Source: Massilia sp. WG5 (GTDB taxonomy: Bacteria > Pseudomonadota > Gammaproteobacteria > Burkholderiales > Burkholderiaceae_D). From it: a stretch of 64,000 nt of DNA. Under the pieces are notes generated by a model that saw only the letters and a program-made list of their open reading frames with translations, had not been told where the DNA came from and made no database searches. Position 1 is the stretch's first letter. Each line of letters starts with the position of its first letter. This document shows, one piece after another, positions 18,237 to 27,026 of the stretch. The position numbers were made by a program, and so were the translations under genes. The DNA lies in the NCBI RefSeq assembly GCF_001412595.2, contig NZ_CP012640.2:3720001-3784000 (forward strand). The letters run 5' to 3'.

Positions 18237-19013
18237 TCACGGCTTCACGAACTTGAGCGTCATGCGGTCGCTCTCGCCGATGGCCTGGTACTTGGCGCGG
18301 TCTTCGTCGCGGTTGGTCAGGGTCGGCGGCAGCGCCCACACGCCGCCCTTGTGGTCGGCCTTGTCCTTCGGATTGGCGTTGATCTCGGACTTGCCGGCCA
18401 GCCTGAAGCCGGCGCTCTCGGCCATCTTGATCACATACGACTCGTGGACGTAGCCGCTCGTGGCCTTGGCATCCTGCGGCATGGATTCCGGCAGGCGGTG
18501 GTCGGTCACGCCCAGCACGCCGCCCGGCTTGAGGCTGGTGTACAGCGCCTTGAACATGTCCTTGACCTTGTCGTCGCCCAGGTCGACAAAGTTGTGCACG
18601 TTGCGGAAGGTGAGCACCATGTCGACGCTGTTCGGCGGGGCGAAGTCGTAGACGCCCTTTGGCGGACTGAAGGGGGCCCGCACGACCTTGTCATAGACCG
18701 CCGGGTTGGACTCCAGCAAGGTCCTGGAGATGGCGCCGGCGCCGATCAGCTTGCCGTCCTGGCGCAGGTAGGGCGCCAGGATCTCGGTGTACCAGCCGCC
18801 TTCCGGCAGCAATTCGACCACCGTCATGGTCGGCTTGATGCCGAAGAAAGTGAGCGTTTCGTAGGGATGGCGCCAGCTATCGCGCGCCACGTTGGCGCTG
18901 CTCCGTTGGCTGCCCGCGATGGCGGCGCGCAGCTGGCTGTCGTCCGCCTTGTCGGCCAGTGCCGTGCCGGCCAGGCCAGCGCCCAGCAGGACGGCCAGGA
19001 TGAATCGTTTCAT
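18237..19013 (-). CDS. Exported class I SAM methyltransferase-like protein
   Basis: 258 residues. A GGAG ribosome site precedes the ATG at 19013, and this start gives a clear signal peptide (MKRFILAVLLGAGLAGTALA). The body has a Rossmann methyltransferase layout: motif I VVELLPEGGWYTEILAPYL, VDMVLTFRNVHNF for the acidic/motif IV region, and LKPGGVLGVTDHR for motif V. It belongs to the COG4798-type predicted methyltransferases as I remember them. SAM is not expected in the periplasm, so either the fold has another role or the substrate is brought in. It is divergent from the tldDE operon and shares its regulatory region. Confidence 0.8.
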   Translation of the reverse strand: MKRFILAVLLGAGLAGTALADKADDSQLRAAIAGSQRSSANVARDSWRHPYETLTFFGIKPTMTVVELLPEGGWYTEILAPYLRQDGKLIGAGAISRTLLESNPAVYDKVVRAPFSPPKGVYDFAPPNSVDMVLTFRNVHNFVDLGDDKVKDMFKALYTSLKPGGVLGVTDHRLPESMPQDAKATSGYVHESYVIKMAESAGFRLAGKSEINANPKDKADHKGGVWALPPTLTNRDEDRAKYQAIGESDRMTLKFVKP

Positions 19014-19124
19014 GTTCTTCTCCAGGATCGGTGGCGCCGACGCCATGCCGGTGCCGCGCGACGATCATCGGCCAGTCGATAGTTGTCGTCAAGTAAAGAT
19101 TGCATACGTATCAAACGCGTCCGG

Positions 19125-19197
19125 CGGACACTGCCCGGACACGGGCGGACACGCGCCAGCCGGACACTCCCGGGCAGCCTCATTCCGGCAGCGGACA
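19125..19197 (+). promoter_or_regulatory. CGGACA element array, putative activator sites
   Basis: Five copies of CGGACA start at 19125, 19136, 19146, 19161 and 19192. The first three are 10-11 bases apart, that is on one face of the helix. Two copies form dyads: GTCCGGCGGAC and TTCCG-GCAG-CGGACA. They lie at about -36 to -108 from the predicted sigma-54 start. The same element recurs before the efflux operon (43754-43817). Confidence 0.65.
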
Positions 19198-19207
19198 CTC
19201 AGGCGCA

Positions 19208-19223
19208 TGGCATAAAGATTGCC
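19208..19223 (+). promoter_or_regulatory. Sigma-54 promoter of the tldDE/MoxR operon
   Basis: TGGCATAAAGATTGCC has GG and GC at exactly the -24/-12 spacing and matches the RpoN consensus at 14 of 16 positions. The start is predicted near 19233, which gives a leader of about 100 bases. Confidence 0.75.
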
Positions 19224-19333
19224 TATTCAAAAACTTTGCTTGCTGATATGGTTCAGCAGCTAGAGAAGAAGACAAGCGCAATAAAAACCAGAGCGGTCCG
19301 CCCGCCGGGCCACTGTCCACCTCAGGAGACGTC

Positions 19334-20971
19334 ATGGAACGCCGTACCTTCCTCAACATCAGCAGCCTGGCTTTCGGCTCGATGCTGGTGCCCGTCTTCG
19401 GCCGCGCGATCGCCGCCGAAGAGCTGCTCAATCCGATGCCGGCCGCGGCCAGGAAAATGCTGGCCGATACCGCCCTGGGCGCCGCCACCAAGGCCGGCGC
19501 CAGCTACTGCGACGTGCGCATCGGCCGCTACCTCAACCAGTACGTGATCACCCGCGACCTGAACGTCGAGAACGTGGTCAATACCGAGTCGGCAGGCATC
19601 GGCGTGCGCGTGGTCTGCAACGGCGCCTACGGCTTCGCCGCCACCAACGACATGACCCCGGACGGCGTGGCCGGCGCGGCGCGCCAGGCGGTGGCGATCG
19701 CCAAGGCGAACGCCAAGCTGCAGTCCGAACCGGTGCAGCTTGCACCGGTCAAGGGCGTGGGCGAGGTGGCCTGGGCCACGCCGGTGCTCAAGGACTGGCG
19801 CACCGTGCCGATCAAGGAAAAGGCCGAGCTGCTGATCGCCGCCAACAAGGCCGGCATGGACGGCGGCGCCAACTTCATGCAGTCGATGCTGTTCCAGGTG
19901 AACCAGCAGAAGTACTTCGCCTCCACCGACGGCTCCTACATCGACCAGGACATCCAGCGCCTGTGGGCGCCGCTGACCGCGACCGCGGTCGACAAGGCGA
20001 CCGGCAAATTCCGCTCGCGCCAGGGCCTGTCGGCGCCGGTCGGGATGGGCTACGAATACCTGTCCGCGCGCAAGGAAGACAAGATCAAGGCCGCCGGCGG
20101 CATCGCCACGCTGTACACCAAGTCGTACGACATCGTCGAGGACGCGCGCGCGGCCGGCCGCGACGCCAAGCGCAAGTTGACCGCCAAGAGCGTCACCCCG
20201 GGCAAATACGACCTGGTGCTCTCGCCGGAACACCTGTGGCTGACGATCCACGAATCGGTCGGGCACCCGACGGAGCTGGACCGCGTGCTGGGCTACGAGG
20301 CCAACTACGCCGGCACCAGCTTCGCCACCCTGGACAAGTGGGAGTCGAAGAAATTCAACTACGGCTCGCCGCTGGTGAACATCGTGGCCGACAAGACCAC
20401 CCCGGGCTCGCTCGGCAACGTCGGCTACGACGACGAAGGCGTCAAGTGCAAGCGCTGGGACATCATCAAGGACGGCGTCCTGGTCAGCTACCAGGCCACG
20501 CGCGACCAGGCTCACATCATCGGCAAGACCGAATCGGACGGCTGCTCGTACGCGGACAGCTGGAGCAATGTGCAGTTCCAGCGCATGCCGAACGTTTCGC
20601 TCCAGGCGGGCCAGAAGAAGATGACTCCAGACGAGATGGTCAAGGACGTCAAGAAGGGCATCTACATCGTCGGCGACGGCTCGTTCTCGATCGACCAGCA
20701 GCGCTACAACTTCCAGTTCGGCGGCCAGCTGTTCTACGAGATCAAGGACGGCAAGATCGGCCAGATGCTGGAAGACGTGGCCTACCAGTCGAACACCCAG
20801 GACTTCTGGAATGCCTGCACCGCGCTGTGCGACGAACGCGACTGGCGCATGGGCGGCTCCTTCTTCGACGGCAAGGGCCAACCGCCGCAGATTTCCATCG
20901 TGTCGCACGGCGCCTCGACCGCGCGCTTCAACGGCATCAACGTCATCAACACCGCCCGCAAGATCGGCTAA
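19334..20971 (+). CDS. TldD-family metalloprotease subunit with Tat signal (copy 1)
   Basis: 545 residues. The N-terminus MERRTFLNISSLAFGSMLVP is a twin-arginine signal (RRTFL) with a hydrophobic core ending near AIAAEE. The rest is a TldD/PmbA fold. The zinc helix HESVGH lies at 306-311 and the conserved RMPNVSL segment follows near 417. At the spot where cytoplasmic TldD has the third zinc ligand (CGK..GQ), this protein reads FFDGKGQ, so the Cys appears to be Asp. TldD with TldE cleaves small peptides, for example in microcin B17 maturation and CcdA turnover. The next gene is its TldE-like partner. Export is unusual for the family. First gene of a ten-gene run. Confidence 0.85.
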   Translation: MERRTFLNISSLAFGSMLVPVFGRAIAAEELLNPMPAAARKMLADTALGAATKAGASYCDVRIGRYLNQYVITRDLNVENVVNTESAGIGVRVVCNGAYGFAATNDMTPDGVAGAARQAVAIAKANAKLQSEPVQLAPVKGVGEVAWATPVLKDWRTVPIKEKAELLIAANKAGMDGGANFMQSMLFQVNQQKYFASTDGSYIDQDIQRLWAPLTATAVDKATGKFRSRQGLSAPVGMGYEYLSARKEDKIKAAGGIATLYTKSYDIVEDARAAGRDAKRKLTAKSVTPGKYDLVLSPEHLWLTIHESVGHPTELDRVLGYEANYAGTSFATLDKWESKKFNYGSPLVNIVADKTTPGSLGNVGYDDEGVKCKRWDIIKDGVLVSYQATRDQAHIIGKTESDGCSYADSWSNVQFQRMPNVSLQAGQKKMTPDEMVKDVKKGIYIVGDGSFSIDQQRYNFQFGGQLFYEIKDGKIGQMLEDVAYQSNTQDFWNACTALCDERDWRMGGSFFDGKGQPPQISIVSHGASTARFNGINVINTARKIG

Positions 20972-20986
20972 GGCAGGGAGACCCAC

Positions 20987-22324
20987 ATGACCATCCTGAC
21001 CCAGGAACAAACCAAGCATATCTGCGACCGCGTGCTGTCGCTGTCCAAGGCCGACGAATGCAGCGTCAACGTGAACGGCAGCCGCCAGGGCAATATCCGC
21101 TTCGCGCGCAACGCCGTTTCCACCGCCGGCCTGGCGGAAGACACGAATATCGCGGTGCAGGTCGCCTTCGGCAAGCGCCAGGGCACCGCCACCATCAACG
21201 AGTTCGACGACAAGTCGCTGGAAAAAGTCGTGCGCCGCGCCGAAGACCTGGCCAAGCTGGCGCCGGAGAATCCGGAGTTCATGCCGGCCGTCGCCAAGCA
21301 GAACTACCGCAGCTCCGAGACCTTCAGCAAGAAGACCGCCGCCATCGATCCGGAATTCCGCGCCCAGGCCGCCGCCTACGCGATCGAAGCCTGCCGCAAG
21401 AACAAACTGGTGGCCGCCGGCTTCTTCACCGACAGCACCTCCTTCTCCTCGGTCGCGAACTCGAATGGCGTGTACGGCCACCAGGACGAGACCGGCTTGG
21501 ACTTCACCTGCACGGTGCGCACCGAGGACGGCCGCGGCTCCGGCTGGGTCAAGCGCTCGGCCACCGACGCCGCACGTTTCGATCCACGCGAAGCGGCCGA
21601 CGTGGCGATCGAGAAGGCGCTGCGCTCGGTCGATGCGAAGGCGCTGGAGCCGGGCCGCTACACCGTGATCCTGGAGCCGGCCGCCACCTCCGAGCTGCTC
21701 GGCTTCATGCTGTTCGGCTTCGACGCGCGCCAGACCGACGAAGGCCGCAGCTTCCTGTCGAAGAAGGGCGGCGCTTCGCGCCTGGGCGACAAGCTGTTCG
21801 ACAGCCAGGTCAACATCTGGGCCGACCCGTGGAATCCGGACGTGCCGGTGCTGCCCTGGGACACCCAGAACCTGATCGCGCGCGAGCGCATGGACATCAT
21901 CAAGGACGGCAAGGTCAACGCCCTGAACTACTCGCAGTACTGGGCCAAGAAGAAGGGCGTGAAGCCGACCGCGACCCCGGGCAACATCATCATGGCCGGC
22001 ACCGACAAATCGACCGCCGACCTGATCGCCAGCACCAAGAAGGGCATCCTGGTGACCCGCACCTGGTATATCCGCATGGTCGACCCGCAGTCCGTGCTGC
22101 TGACCGGCCTGACCCGCGACGGCACCTTCTACATCGAGAACGGCAAGATCAAGTACCCGATCAAGAACTTCCGCTTCAACGAGAGCCCGGTGACCATGCT
22201 GAACAACATCGAGGAAATCGGCAAGCCGGTGATCATCGGCGGCGATGAAGTGCCGTTCCAGATGGCGATTCCGCCGATGAAGGTCCGCGACTTCAACTTC
22301 ACGTCCTTGTCGGACGCGGTGTAA
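20987..22324 (+). CDS. TldE/PmbA-like partner subunit (copy 1)
   Basis: 445 residues of the TldD/PmbA fold without an HExxxH zinc motif, as expected for the non-catalytic TldE side. The typical family start NGSRQGNIRFARNAVSTAG and the conserved GRYTVILEPAATSELLG and FRFNESPVTMLNN are present. There is no signal peptide. If the heterodimer forms as in E. coli TldD-TldE, this subunit would have to be carried out by the Tat-tagged TldD. It starts 15 bases after tldD copy 1 with a GGGAG ribosome site. Confidence 0.85.
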   Translation: MTILTQEQTKHICDRVLSLSKADECSVNVNGSRQGNIRFARNAVSTAGLAEDTNIAVQVAFGKRQGTATINEFDDKSLEKVVRRAEDLAKLAPENPEFMPAVAKQNYRSSETFSKKTAAIDPEFRAQAAAYAIEACRKNKLVAAGFFTDSTSFSSVANSNGVYGHQDETGLDFTCTVRTEDGRGSGWVKRSATDAARFDPREAADVAIEKALRSVDAKALEPGRYTVILEPAATSELLGFMLFGFDARQTDEGRSFLSKKGGASRLGDKLFDSQVNIWADPWNPDVPVLPWDTQNLIARERMDIIKDGKVNALNYSQYWAKKKGVKPTATPGNIIMAGTDKSTADLIASTKKGILVTRTWYIRMVDPQSVLLTGLTRDGTFYIENGKIKYPIKNFRFNESPVTMLNNIEEIGKPVIIGGDEVPFQMAIPPMKVRDFNFTSLSDAV

Positions 22325-22335
22325 AAAAGTAGCAG

Positions 22336-22365
22336 CCGTCGTTCCCGCCTGCGCGGGAACGACGG
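22336..22365. repeat. REP-like dyad between the two tldDE pairs
   Basis: A 13-bp perfect stem (CCGTCGTTCCCGC / GCGGGAACGACGG) with a CTGC loop lies between the first tldE stop and the second tldD. This is the common REP-like element of many betaproteobacteria. It may stabilise the upstream mRNA end or lower downstream expression. There is no T-run, so it is unlikely to stop transcription. Confidence 0.75.
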
Positions 22366-22382
22366 GCATTCTTGGAGATTCA

Positions 22383-24032
22383 ATGGAACGCCGTACCTTC
22401 CTCCACCTCGCCGCCGGCACCGCCGGCGCCCTGCTGGTCCCTGTCTTCGGCAACGCCATCGCCGCCGAAGAGCTGCAAAGCAGCATGCCGCCCAGCTTCA
22501 AGAAGGCGCTCGCCGACGCCGCCATGGACGCGGCCACCAAGGCCGGCGCCAGCTATTGCGACGTGCGCATCGGGCGCTACCTGAACCAGTTCATCAGCAC
22601 CCGCGACCTGACGGTGCAGAGCGTGACCAATACCGAGTCGAGCGGGGTCGGCGTGCGCGTGATCGCCAATGGCGCCTACGGCTTCGCCGCCACCAATGCG
22701 ATGAACCCCGACGCCGTCGCCAACGCCGCGCGCCAGGCGGTGGCGATCGCGCGCGCCAATGCCAGGCTGCAGACCGAGCCGGTACAGCTGGCGCCACTTG
22801 GTGGCAACGGCAGGGGAGTCGGCGAAGTCGCCTGGGCCACGCCGATCAGGAAGGACTGGCGCACGGTCCCGGTGAAGGAGAAGGCCGAACTGCTGATCGC
22901 CGCCAACAAGGCCGGCCTCGATGCCGGCGCCAGCTTCATGACGTCCAACCTGTTCCAGGTGAACCAGCAGAAGTATTTCGCCTCCACCGACGGCTCCTAC
23001 ATCGACCAGGACATCCACCGCCTGTGGGCGCCGCTCACCGCCACCGCGGTCGACAAGGCGACCGGCAAGTTCCGTTCGCGCGCGGGGCTGGCGCCGCCGG
23101 TCGGCATGGGCTATGAATGGTTCGATGTCCGTCCCGAGCACAAGATCCGCGCCGCGGGCGGCGTCACCACGCTGTACAAGGGCGGCTACGACATCGTCGA
23201 GGAAGCGCGCAACGCCGGGCGCCAGGCGCGCGAAAAGCTGAGCGCGAAAAGCGTCGAGCCGGGCAAGTACGACCTCGTGATCGCGCCGGAAAACCTGTTC
23301 CTGACGATCCACGAGTCGGTCGGCCACCCGACGGAGCTGGACCGCGTGCTGGGCTACGAGGCCAACTATGCCGGCACCAGCTTCTGCACGCTCGACAAAT
23401 GGGAAAGCCGAAAATTCAAGTTCGGCGCCGACAAGGTCAACTTCTTCGCCGAGAAGAGCACGCCCGGCTCGCTGGGCGCGGTCGGCTACGACGACGAAGG
23501 CGTCAAGCCGAAGCGCTGGGACATCATCAAGGACGGCATCCTGGTCAACTATCAGGCCACGCGCGACCAGGCCCACATCATCGGCGAAAAGGAATCGCAG
23601 GGCTGCTCGTATGCGGACAGCTGGAGCAATGTGCAGTTCCAGCGCATGCCGAACGTCTCGCTGGCGCCGGGCAAGGCGCGCCTGACCCCGGACGAGATGG
23701 TGGCGGACGTCAAGAAGGGCATCTACATCCTCGGCCGCGGCTCCTACTCGATCGACCAGCAGCGCTACAACTTCCAGTTCGGCGGCCAGCTGTATTACGA
23801 GATCAAGGACGGCAAGATCGGCCCGATGCTGGAAGACGTGGCCTACCAGTCGAATACCCAGGAATTCTGGAATGCCTGCAGCGCCATCTGCGACGAGCGC
23901 GACTGGCGCATGAGCGGCTCCTTCTTCGACGGCAAGGGCCAGCCGAGCCAGGTCAGCGCGGTCTCGCACGGCGCCTCGACCACCCGTTTCAACGGCGTCA
24001 GGGTGATCAATACCGGCCGCAAGATCGGATAA
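22383..24032 (+). CDS. TldD-family metalloprotease subunit with Tat signal (copy 2)
   Basis: 549 residues, paralogous to the protein at 19334. The Tat signal MERRTFLHLAAGTAGALLVP is again present but its core differs more than the mature part. The zinc helix HESVGH and the downstream RMPNVSL are kept, and the C-terminal region again reads FFDGKGQ where the known TldD has a Cys ligand. A four-residue insertion (GGNGRGVGEV region) distinguishes it. Divergence between copies is concentrated in the stretch after position 130 and in the lid near 240, which could give different peptide specificity. It is followed by its own TldE-like partner. Confidence 0.85.
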   Translation: MERRTFLHLAAGTAGALLVPVFGNAIAAEELQSSMPPSFKKALADAAMDAATKAGASYCDVRIGRYLNQFISTRDLTVQSVTNTESSGVGVRVIANGAYGFAATNAMNPDAVANAARQAVAIARANARLQTEPVQLAPLGGNGRGVGEVAWATPIRKDWRTVPVKEKAELLIAANKAGLDAGASFMTSNLFQVNQQKYFASTDGSYIDQDIHRLWAPLTATAVDKATGKFRSRAGLAPPVGMGYEWFDVRPEHKIRAAGGVTTLYKGGYDIVEEARNAGRQAREKLSAKSVEPGKYDLVIAPENLFLTIHESVGHPTELDRVLGYEANYAGTSFCTLDKWESRKFKFGADKVNFFAEKSTPGSLGAVGYDDEGVKPKRWDIIKDGILVNYQATRDQAHIIGEKESQGCSYADSWSNVQFQRMPNVSLAPGKARLTPDEMVADVKKGIYILGRGSYSIDQQRYNFQFGGQLYYEIKDGKIGPMLEDVAYQSNTQEFWNACSAICDERDWRMSGSFFDGKGQPSQVSAVSHGASTTRFNGVRVINTGRKIG

Positions 24033-24047
24033 CACGAGAGAGACAAG

Positions 24048-25385
24048 ATGAAACAGTTGAACCAGGAAGAAGCCAAACGAATCTGCGACCGCGTCCTGTC
24101 CTTCTCGAAGGCCGATGAATGCAGCGTCGCCATCAACGGCAGCCGCAACGGGAATATCCGCTTTGCCCGCAACAGCGTCTCCACGGCCGGCCTGAACGAG
24201 GACCGGCGCCTGACCGTCACCGTCGCCTTCGGCAAGCGCCAGGGCACCGCGACAAGCAACGAATTCGACGACAAGTCGCTCGAGCAGGCGGTGCGCCGCG
24301 CCGAGGACACCGCCCGCCTCGCGCCCGAAAACCCAGAGTATGTGACGCTCCCGGGCAAGCAGGAGTTCAAGGCGACCGGCGAATACTTCGCATCGACCGC
24401 AGCGATCGATCCGGACTACCGCGCCGAAGTGGCTTCGCATGCGATCATCGCCGGGCGCAAGAATAAACTGGTCACCGCCGGCTTCTTCACCGACAGCACC
24501 GGCTTCGAGACCATCGCCAACTCGAAGGGCCTGTTCGGCCACCGCGAGTTCACCGGCCTCGATTTCACCTGCACCGCGCGCACCGAGGATGGCCGTGGCT
24601 CCGGCTGGGTGACCCGCTCGGCCAGCGACGCCAAGCGCTTCGATCCGCGCGAAGCGGCCGAGGTGGCGATGGAAAAGGCGCTGCGCTCCGTGGATGCGAA
24701 GGCGCTGGAGCCGGGCCGCTACACCGTGATCCTGGAGCCGGCCGCGACCTCCGAACTGCTGGGCCGCATGTTCGGCGCCTTCGGTGCACGCCAGGCCGAC
24801 GAGGGCCGCAGCTTCCTGGCGAAGAAGGGCGGCGGCAACCGCCTGGGCGAAAAGCTGTTCGACGAACAGGTCAACGTCTGGTCCGACCCCTGGGACAAGG
24901 ATGTCCCGGTCAGCCCCTGGGATGCGCAGTCGATGCTGGCGCGCCAGCGCCGCGACCTGATCAAGGACGGCAAGGTCGCCAATCTCGAGTACTCGCGTTT
25001 CTGGGCACAGAAGAACGGCCTGGCGCCGACCGCGCGCGCCGGCAATATGATCATGGCCGGCGGCACCAAATCGCTCGAAGAGCTGATCGCCAGCACCAAG
25101 AAGGGTGTGGTGGTGACCCGCACCTGGTACATCCGCATGGTCGATCCGCAGTCGATGCTGCTGACCGGCCTGACGCGCGACGGCACCTTCTACGTCGAGA
25201 ACGGCAAGATCAGGTACCCGATCAAGAACTTCCGCTTCAACGAAAGCCCGGTCACGATGCTGAACAACGTCGACGAACTCGGCAAGCCGGTGATCATCGG
25301 GCCGGACGAGGTGGCCTACCAGATGGTGATTCCGCCGATGCGGATCCGCGATTTCAACTTTACCTCGCTGTCCGACGCGGTCTAG
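24048..25385 (+). CDS. TldE/PmbA-like partner subunit (copy 2)
   Basis: 445 residues, the same length as copy 1 and closely similar. The zinc motif is absent, as in TldE. Family segments NGSRNGNIRFARNSVSTAG, GRYTVILEPAATSELLG and FRFNESPVTMLNN are intact. It carries no signal peptide. It starts 15 bases after its TldD and ends 8 bases before the DUF4159 gene, so translation is probably coupled. Like copy 1 it is expected to form a heterodimer with the adjacent TldD. Confidence 0.85.
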   Translation: MKQLNQEEAKRICDRVLSFSKADECSVAINGSRNGNIRFARNSVSTAGLNEDRRLTVTVAFGKRQGTATSNEFDDKSLEQAVRRAEDTARLAPENPEYVTLPGKQEFKATGEYFASTAAIDPDYRAEVASHAIIAGRKNKLVTAGFFTDSTGFETIANSKGLFGHREFTGLDFTCTARTEDGRGSGWVTRSASDAKRFDPREAAEVAMEKALRSVDAKALEPGRYTVILEPAATSELLGRMFGAFGARQADEGRSFLAKKGGGNRLGEKLFDEQVNVWSDPWDKDVPVSPWDAQSMLARQRRDLIKDGKVANLEYSRFWAQKNGLAPTARAGNMIMAGGTKSLEELIASTKKGVVVTRTWYIRMVDPQSMLLTGLTRDGTFYVENGKIRYPIKNFRFNESPVTMLNNVDELGKPVIIGPDEVAYQMVIPPMRIRDFNFTSLSDAV

Positions 25386-25393
25386 GTTCGACA

Positions 25394-26011
25394 GTGGTCT
25401 ACGATTTTTACTTCACGCGCCTGATGTACGAGTCGGGCGACTGGGACGTGGACATCCGCATGCCCAGCAATGTGCTCAACTCGCTGGTCGAATACACGAC
25501 CCTGCGCGTGGATCCGGCCGAGCGCGTGATCGCCCTGTCGGACCCGAAGATGCTGCAGGCGCCGTTCTGCTACCTGGCCGGGCACAAGCTGGTGCAGTTC
25601 ACGCCCGCCGAGCGCCGCAACTTCGAGCGCTACGTGAAGGGCGGCGGCTTCGTCTTCGTGGACGACTGCAACCACGACATCGACGGCCTGTTCGCCAAGT
25701 CCTTCGAGGCCGAGCTGGCGAAGATGTTCGGACCCCTGGCGCTGAAGAAGATCGCGAATACGCACCGCCTGTATTCCAGCTTCTTCAAGTTCGACGGGCC
25801 GCCGAACACCGCGGTGGAGCTGAACGGCTGGGGCGACGACCTGGTGCACGAATACCTGCGCGCCATCGAGGTGAACGGCCGCATCGGCGTGCTGTATTCG
25901 AACAAGGACTACGGCTGCGAGTGGGACTACGACTTCCGCAACAAGCGCTGGCTGGCGGTCGACAACACCCGCTTTGCGGTCAACATCATTCAATATGCGT
26001 TAGGAGCGTAG
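25394..26011 (+). CDS. DUF4159-like protein
   Basis: 205 residues from a GTG start. It has the ThuA/GATase-like layout of DUF4159: MVYDFYFTRLMYESGDWDVD, then a glycine-rich turn (YVKGGGFVFVDDCNH) and a C-terminal NIIQYALGA. Longer DUF4159 proteins have signal peptides; this one has none, so it may be cytoplasmic or an abbreviated form. In other bacteria DUF4159 genes sit with MoxR, DUF58 and BatA-type genes, as here. Biochemical function is unknown. No strong ribosome site precedes the GTG; coupling to the tldE upstream is likely. Confidence 0.75.
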   Translation: MVYDFYFTRLMYESGDWDVDIRMPSNVLNSLVEYTTLRVDPAERVIALSDPKMLQAPFCYLAGHKLVQFTPAERRNFERYVKGGGFVFVDDCNHDIDGLFAKSFEAELAKMFGPLALKKIANTHRLYSSFFKFDGPPNTAVELNGWGDDLVHEYLRAIEVNGRIGVLYSNKDYGCEWDYDFRNKRWLAVDNTRFAVNIIQYALGA

Positions 26012-26015
26012 CATC

Positions 26016-27014
<999 letters not shown>

Positions 27015-27026
27015 GGGATTGACCAA

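Larger units (their letters stand above)
19014..19333. other. Regulatory region between methyltransferase and tldDE operon
   Basis: No gene is seen in these 320 bases. They contain five CGGACA elements (19125-19197), a sigma-54 promoter (19208-19223) and a leader of about 100 bases ending with an AGGAG site just before the ATG at 19334. A short frame starting with the ATG at 19248 runs on into the tldD coding region out of frame and has no ribosome site, so I do not call it. Confidence 0.7.
19334..25385 (+). repeat. Tandem duplication of a tldD-tldE gene pair
   Basis: Two head-to-tail units, 19334-22324 and 22383-25385, encode TldD-like proteins of 545 and 549 residues and TldE-like proteins of 445 residues each. 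Long stretches are almost identical in protein and DNA (for example around GSYIDQDI, HESVGHPTELDRVLGYEA and YNFQFGGQL). Both pairs keep all motifs, so neither copy looks decayed. A short dyad element separates them. Confidence 0.9.

Noticed and set aside
19125..19197. CGGACA copies as a CRISPR or satellite array
   Set aside because: Units are six bases with variable spacing and no spacers of constant length. The position before a sigma-54 promoter fits regulator sites better.
19248..19547. Possible leader peptide before tldD, starting MVQQLEKKTSAIK
   Set aside because: No ribosome site, and the frame runs into tldD out of frame without a sensible stop. A substrate peptide for TldDE was looked for here and in nearby spacers, but none was convincing.
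19322..22540. Very long open frame antisense to the tldDE genes
   Set aside because: It mirrors a GC-rich coding strand, is Arg/Val/Ala/Gly-rich, has no ribosome site and no known domain. The plus-strand genes have clear motifs.
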